A stretch of 64,000 nucleotides of DNA from Flavobacterium fluviatile (GTDB taxonomy: Bacteria > Bacteroidota > Bacteroidia > Flavobacteriales > Flavobacteriaceae): assembly GCF_010645065.1 (NCBI RefSeq), contig NZ_JAADZW010000004.1:62001-126000 (forward strand), in the 5' to 3' direction. How positions within the stretch are numbered: position 1 is the stretch's first letter; the number at the start of each line of letters is the position of its first letter. Below are positions 7,919 to 16,827 of this stretch, in pieces. The translations under genes and the position numbers were made by a program. The notes beneath the pieces are model-generated. The model saw only the letters and a program-made list of their open reading frames with translations, did not search any database and was not told where the DNA came from.

Positions 7919-9028
7919 ATGAAAAAAATATTTTTTTTATTTCTATTGTCTATACAATTAATTAACGCTCAAGAACTCGCATTAGTTAAAAAAGACGGAA
8001 AATGGGGTTTCATCACAAAAGACGGAACTTTTGCCATCGAACCAAAATTTGAGGGTGCCAAAAATTTTTCTGATGGATTAGCTGCTGTAAAAGAAAATGG
8101 AAAATGGGGATTTATAGATAAGACAGGAAAAATTATAATTCCTCCTTCTTTTGATAATGCAAAATATTTTGACAGTGGTATTTGTATCATTCAAAAAAAC
8201 ACCGACTGGTTTTACATTAATAAAAAAGGTGAAATATTAAAAGGCGCACCGCAATCAGATAAATTATTTGATTTTGATAATGGTGTTGCATTTTTTAGAC
8301 AATCCGGAAAAGTTGGTCTTATCAATACTAAATTTGAAATTATCCTTGCTCCAAAATATGATGTGATAAGAGCTTTTGAAAATGGTTATGCGAAAGCAGC
8401 AAAAGATGACAAATGGGGAATTATTGACCCAACTGGAAAAGAAGTTGTTGAAGTTATTTATGATGAAGTTGGAAATTATTACAACAATACAAGCTGGGCG
8501 AAAAAGAACAAAGCTTACGGATTGATACGCAATGGGAATTTTATTGAAATTCCGGGTGTTACTGAATTCGGCTCTTTCGGGACACAAGATTTGGTTTCTG
8601 CAAAAAAAGGCGGAAAAGTAGGATTTCTAAATTTAGAAGGACAATGGGTTATTCAGCCCAGATTTCAAAAAGCAAAATCTTTTTCTAAAAATCTGGCTCC
8701 TGTCTGTTCAAATGACAAATGGGGTTATATCAATTTAATAGGTGCGTATGTTGTAGCGCCAACTTATAATGATGCTGAACCATTTAGTGAAAACGGACTT
8801 GCTGCCGTGAAAAATTATAATTGGGGATTTATAAATGAAACCGGAGAATTGATTATTCCGACAAAATATGAAATTTCAATCGCACTTTTCGGTATGTTTA
8901 TGCATCAGGAAAAAGGATTCATTGATGGACTCGCAAGAGTAAAACTTAGTGGAAAATGGGGTTTTCTTAAACCTAATGGACAAATTTTAAATGAATGGTA
9001 CCAGAACGCTGAGCCTTTTCAAAAATAA
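7919..9028 (+). CDS. Secreted WG-repeat protein
   Basis: The start is set at ATG 7919, which gives a clean signal peptide (MKKIFFLFLLSIQLINAQ); the frame is open to a GTG at 7898. The mature protein is a chain of about seven WG beta-propeller-like repeats, marked by GKWGFI(T/D)K.G.FAI.P.F and variants. WG repeats are of unknown function and often occur in secreted or surface proteins. It lies between the lyase and the ketoreductase in the same direction, so it is probably co-transcribed, but a role in pigment formation is not evident. Confidence 0.85.
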   Translation: MKKIFFLFLLSIQLINAQELALVKKDGKWGFITKDGTFAIEPKFEGAKNFSDGLAAVKENGKWGFIDKTGKIIIPPSFDNAKYFDSGICIIQKNTDWFYINKKGEILKGAPQSDKLFDFDNGVAFFRQSGKVGLINTKFEIILAPKYDVIRAFENGYAKAAKDDKWGIIDPTGKEVVEVIYDEVGNYYNNTSWAKKNKAYGLIRNGNFIEIPGVTEFGSFGTQDLVSAKKGGKVGFLNLEGQWVIQPRFQKAKSFSKNLAPVCSNDKWGYINLIGAYVVAPTYNDAEPFSENGLAAVKNYNWGFINETGELIIPTKYEISIALFGMFMHQEKGFIDGLARVKLSGKWGFLKPNGQILNEWYQNAEPFQK

Positions 9029-9046
9029 TAAAAACTATCTTTTAAA

Positions 9047-9778
9047 ATGAAATGTGTACTAGTAACCGGCGGTTCAAGAGGGATAGGAAGTGCTGTTTGT
9101 AAAAAATTAGCAGCTGAATCCAGTTATCATATTCTGATTAATTATCACTCTAACAAAACCGCTGCCGAAGAAACACTTCAGGAGATACAAAAATTAGGAG
9201 CAACAGGAGAAATTCTGGGTTTTGATGTATCTAATTTTGAAGAAGTACAATCTGTTTTAACAAAATGGCAGGAAGCGAATCCTGAAGCAATTGTTGAAGC
9301 CATTGTAAATAATGCCGGAATTACGAAAGACGGTCTTTTTATGTGGATGACTCCCGAAGACTGGAACGGAGTTGTAAACACCAGCTTAAACGGATTTTTT
9401 AATGTAACGCAGTTTTTTATCCAGAAAATGTTGCGTAATAAATACGGCCGAATTGTCAATATGGTGTCCGTTTCGGGAGTAAAAGGAACAGCGGGCCAAA
9501 CCAACTATTCGGCCGCAAAAGGTGCTATAGTTGCAGCTACAAAAGCTTTGGCCCAGGAAGTAGCAAAACGCAATATTACGGTAAATGCTGTTGCGCCTGG
9601 CTTTATCAGAACCGATATGACAAGCCAGCTTGACGAAAAAGAATTATTAAAACTAATTCCGGTAAATCGTTTTGGCGAAGCAGAAGAAGTAGCAGATCTG
9701 GTAAGCTTTTTGATTTCTAGAAAAGCAGGCTATATTACAGGAGAAATCATCAACATAAACGGCGGAATATATTCTTAA
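9047..9778 (+). CDS. 3-oxoacyl-ACP reductase (FabG-like, SDR family)
   Basis: A 243-residue short-chain dehydrogenase. The nucleotide-binding motif is TGGSRGIG (7-14), NNAG is at 88-91, the catalytic Ser141, Tyr154 and Lys158 (YSAAK) are present, and a C-terminal GGIYS tail closes the fold. It would reduce the 3-keto group after each ketosynthase step of polyene extension, using NADPH. It is the only ketoreductase visible in the locus and corresponds to the KR of aryl polyene clusters. Confidence 0.92.
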   Translation: MKCVLVTGGSRGIGSAVCKKLAAESSYHILINYHSNKTAAEETLQEIQKLGATGEILGFDVSNFEEVQSVLTKWQEANPEAIVEAIVNNAGITKDGLFMWMTPEDWNGVVNTSLNGFFNVTQFFIQKMLRNKYGRIVNMVSVSGVKGTAGQTNYSAAKGAIVAATKALAQEVAKRNITVNAVAPGFIRTDMTSQLDEKELLKLIPVNRFGEAEEVADLVSFLISRKAGYITGEIININGGIYS

Positions 9779-9786
9779 AATATTTT

Positions 9787-9925
9787 AAACACATCGAAAC
9801 ATAGATTTTTATACATAAAAAGAATACAAAATAGAAATATATTTCTTTCACATAGAGAGCTATGTTTATTTAAAATAAGTGAAACGCCTTTTTTGAGTTT
9901 ACAAAAACTATGTATCTATGTGTTT
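9787..9925. repeat. Interspersed imperfect palindromic element
   Basis: The outer arms AAACACATCGAAACATAG and CTATGTATCTATGTGTTT are imperfectly complementary. The centre contains AAGTGAAACGCCTTTTTTGAG, and a closely related centre occurs at 39474-39502. It fills the gap between the ketoreductase and ketosynthase genes. Confidence 0.65.
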
Positions 9926-9966
9926 AAAAAGACACTTTAAGGATAAAAAATTACTTTAAAAAGAAG

Positions 9967-11202
9967 ATGAACAGGAGAGTTGTAATTACGGGAATGGGAA
10001 TTTATTCCTGCATTGGTACTTCATTAGACGAGGTAAAAGAATCATTATACAACGGAAAATCAGGTATTAAATTTGATCCGGATCGAAAAGAATTTGGTTT
10101 CCAGTCGGCATTGACCGGGATGGTTCCAAAAGCTGATCTGAAAAATCTACTAAACCGAAGACAGCGTATGAGCATTGGCGAAGAAACCGAATACGCCTAT
10201 ATGGCTACAATCGAAGCTTTGAAAAATGCCAATATTGACGATGCTTTTTTTGACAATCGCGAGGTTGGCATTATGTACGGTAACGACAGCGTCTCTAAAG
10301 CCATAATCGATGCGACAGATATAGTCCGCGAGAAAAAAGATACGGCGCTAATTGGTTCAGGAGCCATTTTCAAATCGATGAATTCTACGGTTACCATGAA
10401 TCTTTCAACGATTTTTAAACTCCGCGGTATTAATTTAACTGTAAGTGCAGCCTGTGCAAGCGGTTCACACTCTATTGGACTGGCTTATTTTTTAATAAAA
10501 AGCGGTTTTCAGGATATCATTATTACCGGAGGGGCACAGGAAATCAATAAATATGCGATGAGCAGTTTTGACGGTTTAGGTGTTTTTTCGAATAGAGAAA
10601 GCGATCCCGAAAAAGCTTCAAGACCTTTTGATTCAGGACGTGACGGATTAATTCCGAGTGGCGGCGGGGCAACCTTAATTTTAGAAAGTTATGAATCTGC
10701 CATTGCAAGGGGTGCGACTATTATTGCCGAAGTTTCCGGTTACGGATTCTCATCAAACGGAGGTCATATTTCAACTCCAAATGTAGAAGGACCCGCTACC
10801 GCAATGAAAAGAGCACTTGAAGAAGCCAACTTAAAAGCATCAGATATTGGATACATAAATGCACACGCCACCTCAACTCCTGTTGGTGATGCAAACGAAG
10901 CCAAAGCTATTTTTGAGGTTTTTGGTGAGAAAAATCCTCCTGTAAGTTCTACAAAATCAATGACCGGACACGAATGCTGGATGGCCGGAGCCAGCGAAAT
11001 AATCTACTCTATTCTGATGATGCAGCACGATTTCATTGCTCCCAACATCAATTTGGAAAATCCGGATGAAGATGCATCTAAATTAAATTTGGTCAAAAGT
11101 ACGTTAAACAAAAAATTTGATATATTTTTGTCCAATTCTTTCGGGTTCGGAGGAACCAACTCTGCGTTGGTGGTTAAAAAGTTTAAATTAGAAAATGAAT
11201 AA
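9967..11202 (+). CDS. Beta-ketoacyl-ACP synthase (FabF-like)
   Basis: A 411-residue KAS I/II fold with complete active site: Cys163 in SAACASG, His300 in NAHATSTPVGD, and Lys330/His335 in STKSMTGHE. It would condense malonyl-ACP onto the growing polyene. The next gene, an acyl carrier protein, overlaps its end by 8 bp, which fits a paired KS-ACP. It is one of three catalytically complete FabF-like synthases in this locus. Confidence 0.92.
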   Translation: MNRRVVITGMGIYSCIGTSLDEVKESLYNGKSGIKFDPDRKEFGFQSALTGMVPKADLKNLLNRRQRMSIGEETEYAYMATIEALKNANIDDAFFDNREVGIMYGNDSVSKAIIDATDIVREKKDTALIGSGAIFKSMNSTVTMNLSTIFKLRGINLTVSAACASGSHSIGLAYFLIKSGFQDIIITGGAQEINKYAMSSFDGLGVFSNRESDPEKASRPFDSGRDGLIPSGGGATLILESYESAIARGATIIAEVSGYGFSSNGGHISTPNVEGPATAMKRALEEANLKASDIGYINAHATSTPVGDANEAKAIFEVFGEKNPPVSSTKSMTGHECWMAGASEIIYSILMMQHDFIAPNINLENPDEDASKLNLVKSTLNKKFDIFLSNSFGFGGTNSALVVKKFKLENE

Positions 11203-11449
11203 AGAAGAGATTATAGCACGAATTAATGGTTTTTTGGTTGATGAATTTGAAGTTGACAATGACGAAATCGAACCAGATGCTAATTTAAAGGATACACTTG
11301 GGCTGGATAGTTTGGATTACGTTGATTTAGTCGTTTCTATCGAATCTAACTTTGGTGTAAAACTGATTGAAGCAGATTTTGTCGGAATTGCTACTTTTCA
11401 AAACTTTTATGACCTTATCGAATCCAAACTAAAAGCTAAAACTGCTTAA
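11195..11449 (+). CDS. Acyl carrier protein
   Basis: An 84-residue acidic four-helix ACP. The phosphopantetheine attachment serine is Ser39 in LGLDSLDYVDL. It overlaps the ketosynthase upstream by 8 bp and the acyltransferase downstream by one base (TAATG), so the three are translationally coupled. It carries the polyene or resorcinol acyl chain. Confidence 0.94.
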   Translation: MNKEEIIARINGFLVDEFEVDNDEIEPDANLKDTLGLDSLDYVDLVVSIESNFGVKLIEADFVGIATFQNFYDLIESKLKAKTA

Positions 11450-12330
11450 TGAGTCAATGGGATGGCAAATCAAAAGGGACAGTTTTAGGCTATAGAATAT
11501 TCGTTTTTCTGATTCGGAAAGCGGGTGTAAAATCGGCTTATTTTTTACTTTATTTTGTCGCTTCTTATTATTTTTTGTTTTTAAAGAAAAGCAATCAGGC
11601 TATTTTTTATTATTTTAAAGAAAGACTACAATATTCCTGGTTTCAGTCAAAAAAAATGGTTTTCAGAAGTTATTACACTTTTGGCCAGACCATTATTGAC
11701 AAAGTTTCTATTTCAGCCGGTCTTCGAAATAAATTCACCTATGAATTTGACGGAATAGAAATCCTGAAAAAACTTTTAGCTGAAAAAAAAGGCGGTGTTC
11801 TGATAAGTGCGCATGTTGGAAATTTTGAAATCGCAGAACATTTTTTCGGAGACATCGATCTTGATTTTCAAATCAATCTGGTCACTACCGATTTAGAGCA
11901 TTCGGCAATAAAGAATTATCTCGAAAGCGTTACGCAGAAATCTGCTGTAAAATTCATCATCATCAAAGAAGATCTGTCGCATATTTTTGAGATTAATGCC
12001 GCTTTGGCCAATAAGGAATTAGTCTGTTTTACCGGAGATCGCTATTTTGAAGGCACCAAATCACTTTCTACAACTATTTTAGGAAAAGAAGCCAATTTCC
12101 CCGCAGGTCCTTTTCTAATAGCTTCCCGATTAAAAGTTCCTGTAGTTTTTGTTTATGTAATGAAAGAACCAAACCTTCATTATCATTTGTATGCACGCGA
12201 AGCAACCGTAAAACATCGTGACGAAAAAGGATTATTGAAAGAATATGTGCAAAGTGTAGAAAGTATTCTGCAAAAATATCCTTTGCAATGGTTCAATTAT
12301 TTTGATTTTTGGAATGATACCGGAGCTTAA
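11449..12330 (+). CDS. LpxL/HtrB-like lysophospholipid acyltransferase
   Basis: A 293-residue protein with an N-terminal hydrophobic stretch (about 28-47) and the HX4E active-site motif His122-Glu127 in ISAHVGNFEIAEHFF. The family moves acyl chains from ACP to lipid acceptors at the inner face of the inner membrane. Translational coupling to the ACP suggests that it takes its acyl chain from that ACP. In aryl polyene clusters a homologous enzyme is thought to anchor or transfer the polyene. It is a candidate for joining polyene and dialkylresorcinol. Confidence 0.88.
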   Translation: MSQWDGKSKGTVLGYRIFVFLIRKAGVKSAYFLLYFVASYYFLFLKKSNQAIFYYFKERLQYSWFQSKKMVFRSYYTFGQTIIDKVSISAGLRNKFTYEFDGIEILKKLLAEKKGGVLISAHVGNFEIAEHFFGDIDLDFQINLVTTDLEHSAIKNYLESVTQKSAVKFIIIKEDLSHIFEINAALANKELVCFTGDRYFEGTKSLSTTILGKEANFPAGPFLIASRLKVPVVFVYVMKEPNLHYHLYAREATVKHRDEKGLLKEYVQSVESILQKYPLQWFNYFDFWNDTGA

Positions 12331-12391
12331 AGTTTAAAATATTCTCCAGCTTTAAGCATTAAAAAGAAATCATTGAAAAATGTTAATTTTA

Positions 12392-12700
12392 TTATTTTGA
12401 CATTCTTTCTTTAATTATTTCAGGATTTCTACTTGTGTGTAAAACTCCAAAAATCACAATTCGCTTCTGTTCTTCTTCAACTAAATAGAAAATCGCATAA
12501 GGGAAACGAGTCACTAAAGATTGTCTGAACTCTTTATATTTTTGCTCATAATGTTCTGGAAACATTCCAATGTAACCGATCTCTTTATCAACTTCAGCCT
12601 TAAACTCTTCAGCTAATGATTTACTCTTATCTTCATACCATTTTTTAGCTTTTCGCAAGTCAGTTTGTACGATTGGCAGTAATTTTATTTCATAAATCAT
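12392..12700 (-). CDS. RelE/ParE-family toxin
   Basis: A 102-residue RelE/ParE fold protein: KLLPIVQTDLRKAKKWYEDKS at the N-terminus, the central QSLVTRFPYAIFYLVEEEQKRIVIFGVLHTSRNP typical of the family, and a C-terminal basic tail. The start at 12700 (MIYEIKLL) overlaps the antitoxin stop by one base; the frame also contains a TTG two codons upstream. Family members are mRNA interferases or gyrase poisons; which one cannot be told here. It is transcribed against the pigment genes. Confidence 0.85.
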   Translation of the reverse strand: MIYEIKLLPIVQTDLRKAKKWYEDKSKSLAEEFKAEVDKEIGYIGMFPEHYEQKYKEFRQSLVTRFPYAIFYLVEEEQKRIVIFGVLHTSRNPEIIKERMSK

Positions 12701-12918
12701 TACCAATCATGCTTTACATCTTTCCACTCCAAAAGATTATCGGGATTATTTTTATAACTTTCCAGACGACTGTCCAATTCTTTTTTATGTGCAGCTGACA
12801 CTTTTTGATTTTCTTCTTTTTCCTGCTTTAAAACGCGCTCTAAAGTAGCCATTATTGACTCTTCATCTATACTAAACAATTCCTGTATAAAATTATATTT
12901 ACGTGCTTCTAAATCCAT
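12700..12918 (-). CDS. Antitoxin of the RelE/ParE pair
   Basis: A 72-residue charged, helical protein (MATLERVLKQEKEENQKVSAAHKKELDSRLE) directly upstream of the toxin, with TAATG overlap. The small size, order and C-terminal DNPDN-WKDVKHDW-like tail fit the addiction-module antitoxins that accompany ParE/RelE toxins in Bacteroidetes. Antitoxins of this type usually repress their own promoter. The pair looks inserted between two blocks of pigment genes. Confidence 0.8.
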   Translation of the reverse strand: MDLEARKYNFIQELFSIDEESIMATLERVLKQEKEENQKVSAAHKKELDSRLESYKNNPDNLLEWKDVKHDW

Positions 12919-13415
12919 GACACCTACTTATTTACTTTATGTAAAGATACAATTTTTGTTTCATTTTTACCGTTTTGCTTCATAAAGTAAGAAAAAGTAC
13001 CTACCTTATATAAACACTCCATTTCGAAACGGGTAAATTCTTTTATTATTCCCAAATGTAAAAATGCAAAACCAGAAAACCTGATTTTGCACTTTATGAC
13101 ATTTTGATTTAAAAGGCTATATTTTAAAAATAACTCTATTCTTCCCCTTCTATTTCTGAATTTCCCTCCATAGAAAAACCTCCTTTTAGCATCACTAAAG
13201 TATCCGTTATAGGCTTATCCAAATCGACAACAATGATTTGCGGGTATTTTTTGATTGATTTAAAATAATAAAACGAGTTGAGTTTCTTATTTTTATTTTT
13301 TCATTTTCTGATTAGGAGTTAAACATTGATCTATCACTCTATTTATAGAATTCGTACCTAATAATAATTCTTCATTTAATAAAACTTAAATTCATTTATA
13401 ATAATTTGGCTATTT
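12919..13415. other. Gene-free gap after the toxin-antitoxin pair
   Basis: About 500 bp. Apart from the possible remnant at 13136-13350 and the darA promoter at the right end, I see no gene or clear RNA. Confidence 0.5.
13136..13350 (-). pseudogene. Possible gene remnant
   Basis: On the minus strand an open stretch of about 54 codons ends at 13136. It reads FYYFKSIKKYPQIIVVDLD and later LVMLKGGFSMEGNSEIEGEE. It lacks a start codon. Just upstream another frame reads CLTPNQKMKK before a stop in an A-run, as if a frameshift broke one gene. I do not recognise the family. Confidence 0.35.
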
Positions 13416-13418
13416 TTG
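13411..13418 (+). promoter_or_regulatory. -7 box of the darA operon
   Basis: TATTTTTG matches TAnnTTTG. It overlaps the upstream TTG at 13416 that would otherwise extend the darA frame, so the true start is the ATG at 13443. Confidence 0.6.
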
Positions 13419-13442
13419 TTCGTAATCAAACCAAATAACAAA

Positions 13443-14345
13443 ATGAAAAATGTTCTCGTTATTTTTTATTCCCAGTCCGGACAATTAAAATCGATTGCGC
13501 AAAATATTGCAAAGCCTTTCTTAAATTCTGAAGAAATAAAGGTAACTTTTCATGAAATTCAATTAGAGAAACCCTTCCCTTTTCCGTGGAACAAAGAATC
13601 CTTTTTTGATGCTTTCCCGGAATCCTTTTTACAGATTCCAACAGCATTAAAACCTGTTCCGGATGAAATTCTGAACACAAAATTTGATTTGATTTTGTTT
13701 CACTATCAGGTTTGGTATTTATCACCATCGATCCCGATCAATTCCTTTTTAAGAAGTCAGGAAGGAAAAAAAATCCTGAACAATACACCTGTAGTCACCA
13801 TTAACGGTTCACGCAATATGTGGTTTATGGCTCAGGAAAAAATTAAGGTTCTGCTAAAAGAAGCCAATTCTCAACTGGTTGGAAATATCGCTCTGGTCGA
13901 TCGTGCCGGAAACTTAATTAGCGTTTTGACTATAGTCGAATGGATGTTTTCGGGCGTAAAAAAGAAATATTTGGGCATTTTTCCGCTGCCGGGAGTTTCT
14001 GAAAAAGACATTCAGGAATCGACAAAATTTGGAGATATCATTCTTTCACACTTTAGTCAGAACCAATTAAATGATTTACAGTCCAAATTAATAGCTGCTG
14101 ATGCTGTACGAATCAGCCCTTATTTGGTGACCGTTGACAAAACAGCCAATAAAATTTTTAGCAAGTGGTCGAACTTTATTTATAAGAACCCAAAAAAGAG
14201 AAAACAGCTTCTCAAAATATTTTATATTTATTTATTCTTAGCTATATGGTTAATCTCGCCAATAGTGTATATCTTGCACCTCATTAGCTATCCTTTTAAG
14301 CTAAAAACCATAAAAAAAGAAACGCAATATTATCAGGGAGTTTAG
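13443..14345 (+). CDS. darA: Dialkylresorcinol biosynthesis protein DarA
   Basis: A 300-residue protein. The N-terminus (KNVLVIFYSQSGQLKSIAQNI) is a flavodoxin-like flavin-binding loop, followed by a quinone-reductase-like fold and a hydrophobic C-terminal helix (IFYIYLFLAIWLISPIVYILHL) that may anchor it to the membrane. DarA acts as the aromatising partner of the DarB ketosynthase in dialkylresorcinol formation, giving the alcohol half of flexirubins. The start at 13443 was chosen because the upstream TTG lies within the -7 box. It is followed by darB after 17 bp. Confidence 0.9.
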   Translation: MKNVLVIFYSQSGQLKSIAQNIAKPFLNSEEIKVTFHEIQLEKPFPFPWNKESFFDAFPESFLQIPTALKPVPDEILNTKFDLILFHYQVWYLSPSIPINSFLRSQEGKKILNNTPVVTINGSRNMWFMAQEKIKVLLKEANSQLVGNIALVDRAGNLISVLTIVEWMFSGVKKKYLGIFPLPGVSEKDIQESTKFGDIILSHFSQNQLNDLQSKLIAADAVRISPYLVTVDKTANKIFSKWSNFIYKNPKKRKQLLKIFYIYLFLAIWLISPIVYILHLISYPFKLKTIKKETQYYQGV

Positions 14346-14362
14346 AAGAGGAAAATTAGATT

Positions 14363-15496
14363 ATGTTTGACGTATATATTACAAAAGCCGCAAAGTATTT
14401 GCCAAATGAAGCCGTTTCGAATGATGAAATGGAGACCTATTTAGGACTGATAAATGATACTGCCTCAAAGGCAAGACGTATTATTTTGCGCAATAATAAA
14501 ATTACAAGCCGCTATTATGCCGTTGACAAGAACGGCAAGAGTACACATACCAACGCTGAACTGGCAAAAAATGCTATCGTACAGCTGTTTGATGAAAACT
14601 TTACCAATCAGGATTTAGAAGTATTGTCCTGCGGGACTTCTTCGCCGGATATCATTGCGCCTTCCCATGCTGCAATGGTGCACGGATTATTAAAAAACAA
14701 ATCGGTTGAATTAAATTCTTCAATGGGAATTTGCTGTTCCGGAATGAATGCCCTTAAATACGGTTTTCTTTCTATAAAAGCCGGAAATTCTAAAAATGCA
14801 ATCTGTACAGGATCTGAAAAAGTTTCGACCTGGCTTTCTGCCCAAAAATACAACAACGAAATTATCAACTTAAAAAATCTGGAAGAGCAGCCTATTATCG
14901 CTTTCAAAAAAGATTTTTTACGCTGGATGTTGTCTGACGGAGCCGGTGCTTTTTTACTGCAAAATAAACCTGCAGGTGAAATTTCATTAAAAATCGAATG
15001 GATGGAAGCCTATTCGTATGCTTTCGAACTAGAAGCCTGTATGTATGCCGGTGGGGACAAATTAGAAAACGGCGATATAAAACCGTGGAGTGATTTTACC
15101 CCGGAACAATGGCTGAACGACTCTGTATTTGCTGTAAAACAGGATGTAAAATTACTGGACGAATTTATTTTGCCAAAAGGGGTCGAAAGCATGAGCGACG
15201 CTATGGCAAAACATAATATTACTGCTGAAGATGTTGATTACTTTTTACCGCACGTTTCATCGTACTTTTTTGTTGAAGGACTAAAAAAAGGACTGGATGA
15301 AAAAGGTATAGTCCTGACAGAAGAAAAATGGTTCATGAACCTTCTGAGAGTTGGAAACGTAGGTTCGGCTTCGATTTATATTGCAGTTGAAGAATTAATG
15401 AATTCCGGAAAATTAAAAAAAGGAGACAGAATTTTACTGTCGGTTCCGGAAAGCGGAAGATTTTCATTTGCGTATGCGTATTTAACCGTTTGCTAA
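14363..15496 (+). CDS. darB: Dialkylresorcinol ketosynthase DarB (KAS III-like)
   Basis: A 377-residue FabH-like synthase with the complete triad: Cys125 in SMGICCSGMNA, His297 in LPHVSSYFF and Asn332 in VGNVGSAS. It would join a beta-ketoacyl thioester with a second acyl chain to give the cyclohexanedione that DarA aromatises. It sits 17 bp after darA, and its stop overlaps the ATG of the hotdog gene that follows (TAATG). Confidence 0.93.
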   Translation: MFDVYITKAAKYLPNEAVSNDEMETYLGLINDTASKARRIILRNNKITSRYYAVDKNGKSTHTNAELAKNAIVQLFDENFTNQDLEVLSCGTSSPDIIAPSHAAMVHGLLKNKSVELNSSMGICCSGMNALKYGFLSIKAGNSKNAICTGSEKVSTWLSAQKYNNEIINLKNLEEQPIIAFKKDFLRWMLSDGAGAFLLQNKPAGEISLKIEWMEAYSYAFELEACMYAGGDKLENGDIKPWSDFTPEQWLNDSVFAVKQDVKLLDEFILPKGVESMSDAMAKHNITAEDVDYFLPHVSSYFFVEGLKKGLDEKGIVLTEEKWFMNLLRVGNVGSASIYIAVEELMNSGKLKKGDRILLSVPESGRFSFAYAYLTVC

Positions 15497-15927
15497 TGGA
15501 AGCCTCAGTACTTTTAGAAAAAGAAGCAGTCGAAAACCTGATCCCGCAAAAGTTTCCTTTTGTCATGGTGGATCGTATGTTTTCGTATTCAGAAACGGCA
15601 TTAGTTTCGGGATTGAAAATTCAGGACAGCAATATTTTTTTAGAAGAAAACATTTTTTTAGAAGCAGGCTTAATTGAACATATGGCACAATCAGTCGCTT
15701 TGCATACCGGCTATCAGTTCTTTTTGAAAAATGAAACTGCTCCAACCGGATATATTGGGTCTATAAAAGATATACAGATTAAAAAACTGCCTAAAATCAA
15801 TGATGTCATTCAGTCAAATGTTACCATTTTACAGGAATTTGCGGGAGTAACTTTAGTAGATATCGTGACTTTTTTAAATGATGAAGAAATTGCAAGCGGA
15901 CAAATGAAAACCGTTTTAGCCAAATAA
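15496..15927 (+). CDS. 3-hydroxyacyl-ACP dehydratase-like hotdog protein
   Basis: A 143-residue single hotdog domain; the ATG at 15496 overlaps the darB stop. FPFVMVDRMFSYSE and the helix FLEAGLIEHMAQSVALHTGY are the FabZ/ApeP-type features, the glutamate of LEAGLIEH being the likely acid residue. The usual FabZ histidine loop (HFP) is not obvious here, so activity could depend on a partner. It lies in tandem with a second hotdog gene and may form a heterodimer with it. Role: dehydration during polyene extension. Confidence 0.82.
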   Translation: MEASVLLEKEAVENLIPQKFPFVMVDRMFSYSETALVSGLKIQDSNIFLEENIFLEAGLIEHMAQSVALHTGYQFFLKNETAPTGYIGSIKDIQIKKLPKINDVIQSNVTILQEFAGVTLVDIVTFLNDEEIASGQMKTVLAK

Positions 15928-15934
15928 AAAAAAC

Positions 15935-16399
15935 ATGAAAGTGGGAGTTGACATTCAGAATTACTTACCTCATCGCGCTCCAATGCTGATGGTGGATCTG
16001 ATTTTGGATATTGACGCCAATTTTGTTGAAACTGAATTTTTAATTAAAGAAGACAATATTTTTGTTGACAAAGGTTTTTTTACTGAAGCCGGCTTGATTG
16101 AAAATACGGCACAGACCTGTTCTTCAATTGTGGGTAAAAAATATTTTTTTGATGAAGACGGAACCGAAAATGAAAACGTAAATGTCATAGGTTTCATAAG
16201 CGCCATTAAAAATCTGAAAATACATGCACTGCCAAAAACTGGCAATACGATAACGACAAAAGCAACTTTGGTTTCGAAATTTGTCGGTGATGATTATACT
16301 TTATGTACGATGAGCTGTCAAAGCTTGCTCGAAGAAAAAATACTTTTAGAATGCGAAATTAATTTGTTTATTCAAAAGACGATTTCAGCAACCACATAA
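15935..16399 (+). CDS. 3-hydroxyacyl-ACP dehydratase (ApeP/FabZ-like hotdog)
   Basis: A 154-residue hotdog protein with LPHRAPMLMVDLI (11-23), a classical start of ApeP/FabZ-type dehydratases including the catalytic histidine, and FFTEAGLIENTAQTCSS with the helix glutamate. It would remove water from the 3-hydroxyacyl-ACP to build the conjugated double bonds. It starts 7 bp after the previous hotdog gene. Confidence 0.88.
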   Translation: MKVGVDIQNYLPHRAPMLMVDLILDIDANFVETEFLIKEDNIFVDKGFFTEAGLIENTAQTCSSIVGKKYFFDEDGTENENVNVIGFISAIKNLKIHALPKTGNTITTKATLVSKFVGDDYTLCTMSCQSLLEEKILLECEINLFIQKTISATT

Positions 16400-16422
16400 T
16401 TCTAAATCGAAAATAAACCGTC

Positions 16423-16827
16423 ATGGAAAAAGAAAATGTACCGCAGCACGATGGAAATTTAAGCAAAAAAAATCTCAAGGAACTGGTTTACGCAACAGAC
16501 GAAAACGGCGATTATACAACCGCGTTGAGTACAGGCTGGGAACCAAAAGCCATAGCGCTTTCGAACGCAATTGACGACATAAAAGAACGCGCGGAAGAAG
16601 CCAGAATAAAAGTTCAAAACGGAGAATTGAGTCCGATTTGTTATTTTATGGAACTCAATAAAATGGATCTTTCAATACTTGCCGGTTATGTTGACATGTG
16701 GAAATGGCGCGTAAAAAGACATTTTAAACCATCCGTTTTTGCCAAATTAAGCGACAAGACTTTACAAAAATATGCCGACGCTTTTGATATTTCAATTGCC
16801 GAACTCAAAAATAGTATTACAAAATAA
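16423..16827 (+). CDS. Uncharacterised flexirubin-cluster protein, 134 aa
   Basis: I do not know a function. The protein is hydrophilic and mostly helical. WEPKAIALSNAIDDIKERAEEARIKVQNGELSPICYFMELNKMDLSILAGYVDMWKWRVKRHF spans the middle, and the C-terminal 35 residues (LSDKTLQKYADAFDISIAELKNS) look like a small helix-turn-helix or helical domain. Its stop overlaps the start of the BtrH-like gene (TAATG), so the two proteins are made together and may act as a complex. No signal peptide or membrane segment. Confidence 0.8.
   Translation: MEKENVPQHDGNLSKKNLKELVYATDENGDYTTALSTGWEPKAIALSNAIDDIKERAEEARIKVQNGELSPICYFMELNKMDLSILAGYVDMWKWRVKRHFKPSVFAKLSDKTLQKYADAFDISIAELKNSITK

Noticed and set aside
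13416..13442. Upstream start of darA
   Set aside because: It lies within the TATTTTTG promoter box, so it would not be on the mRNA.
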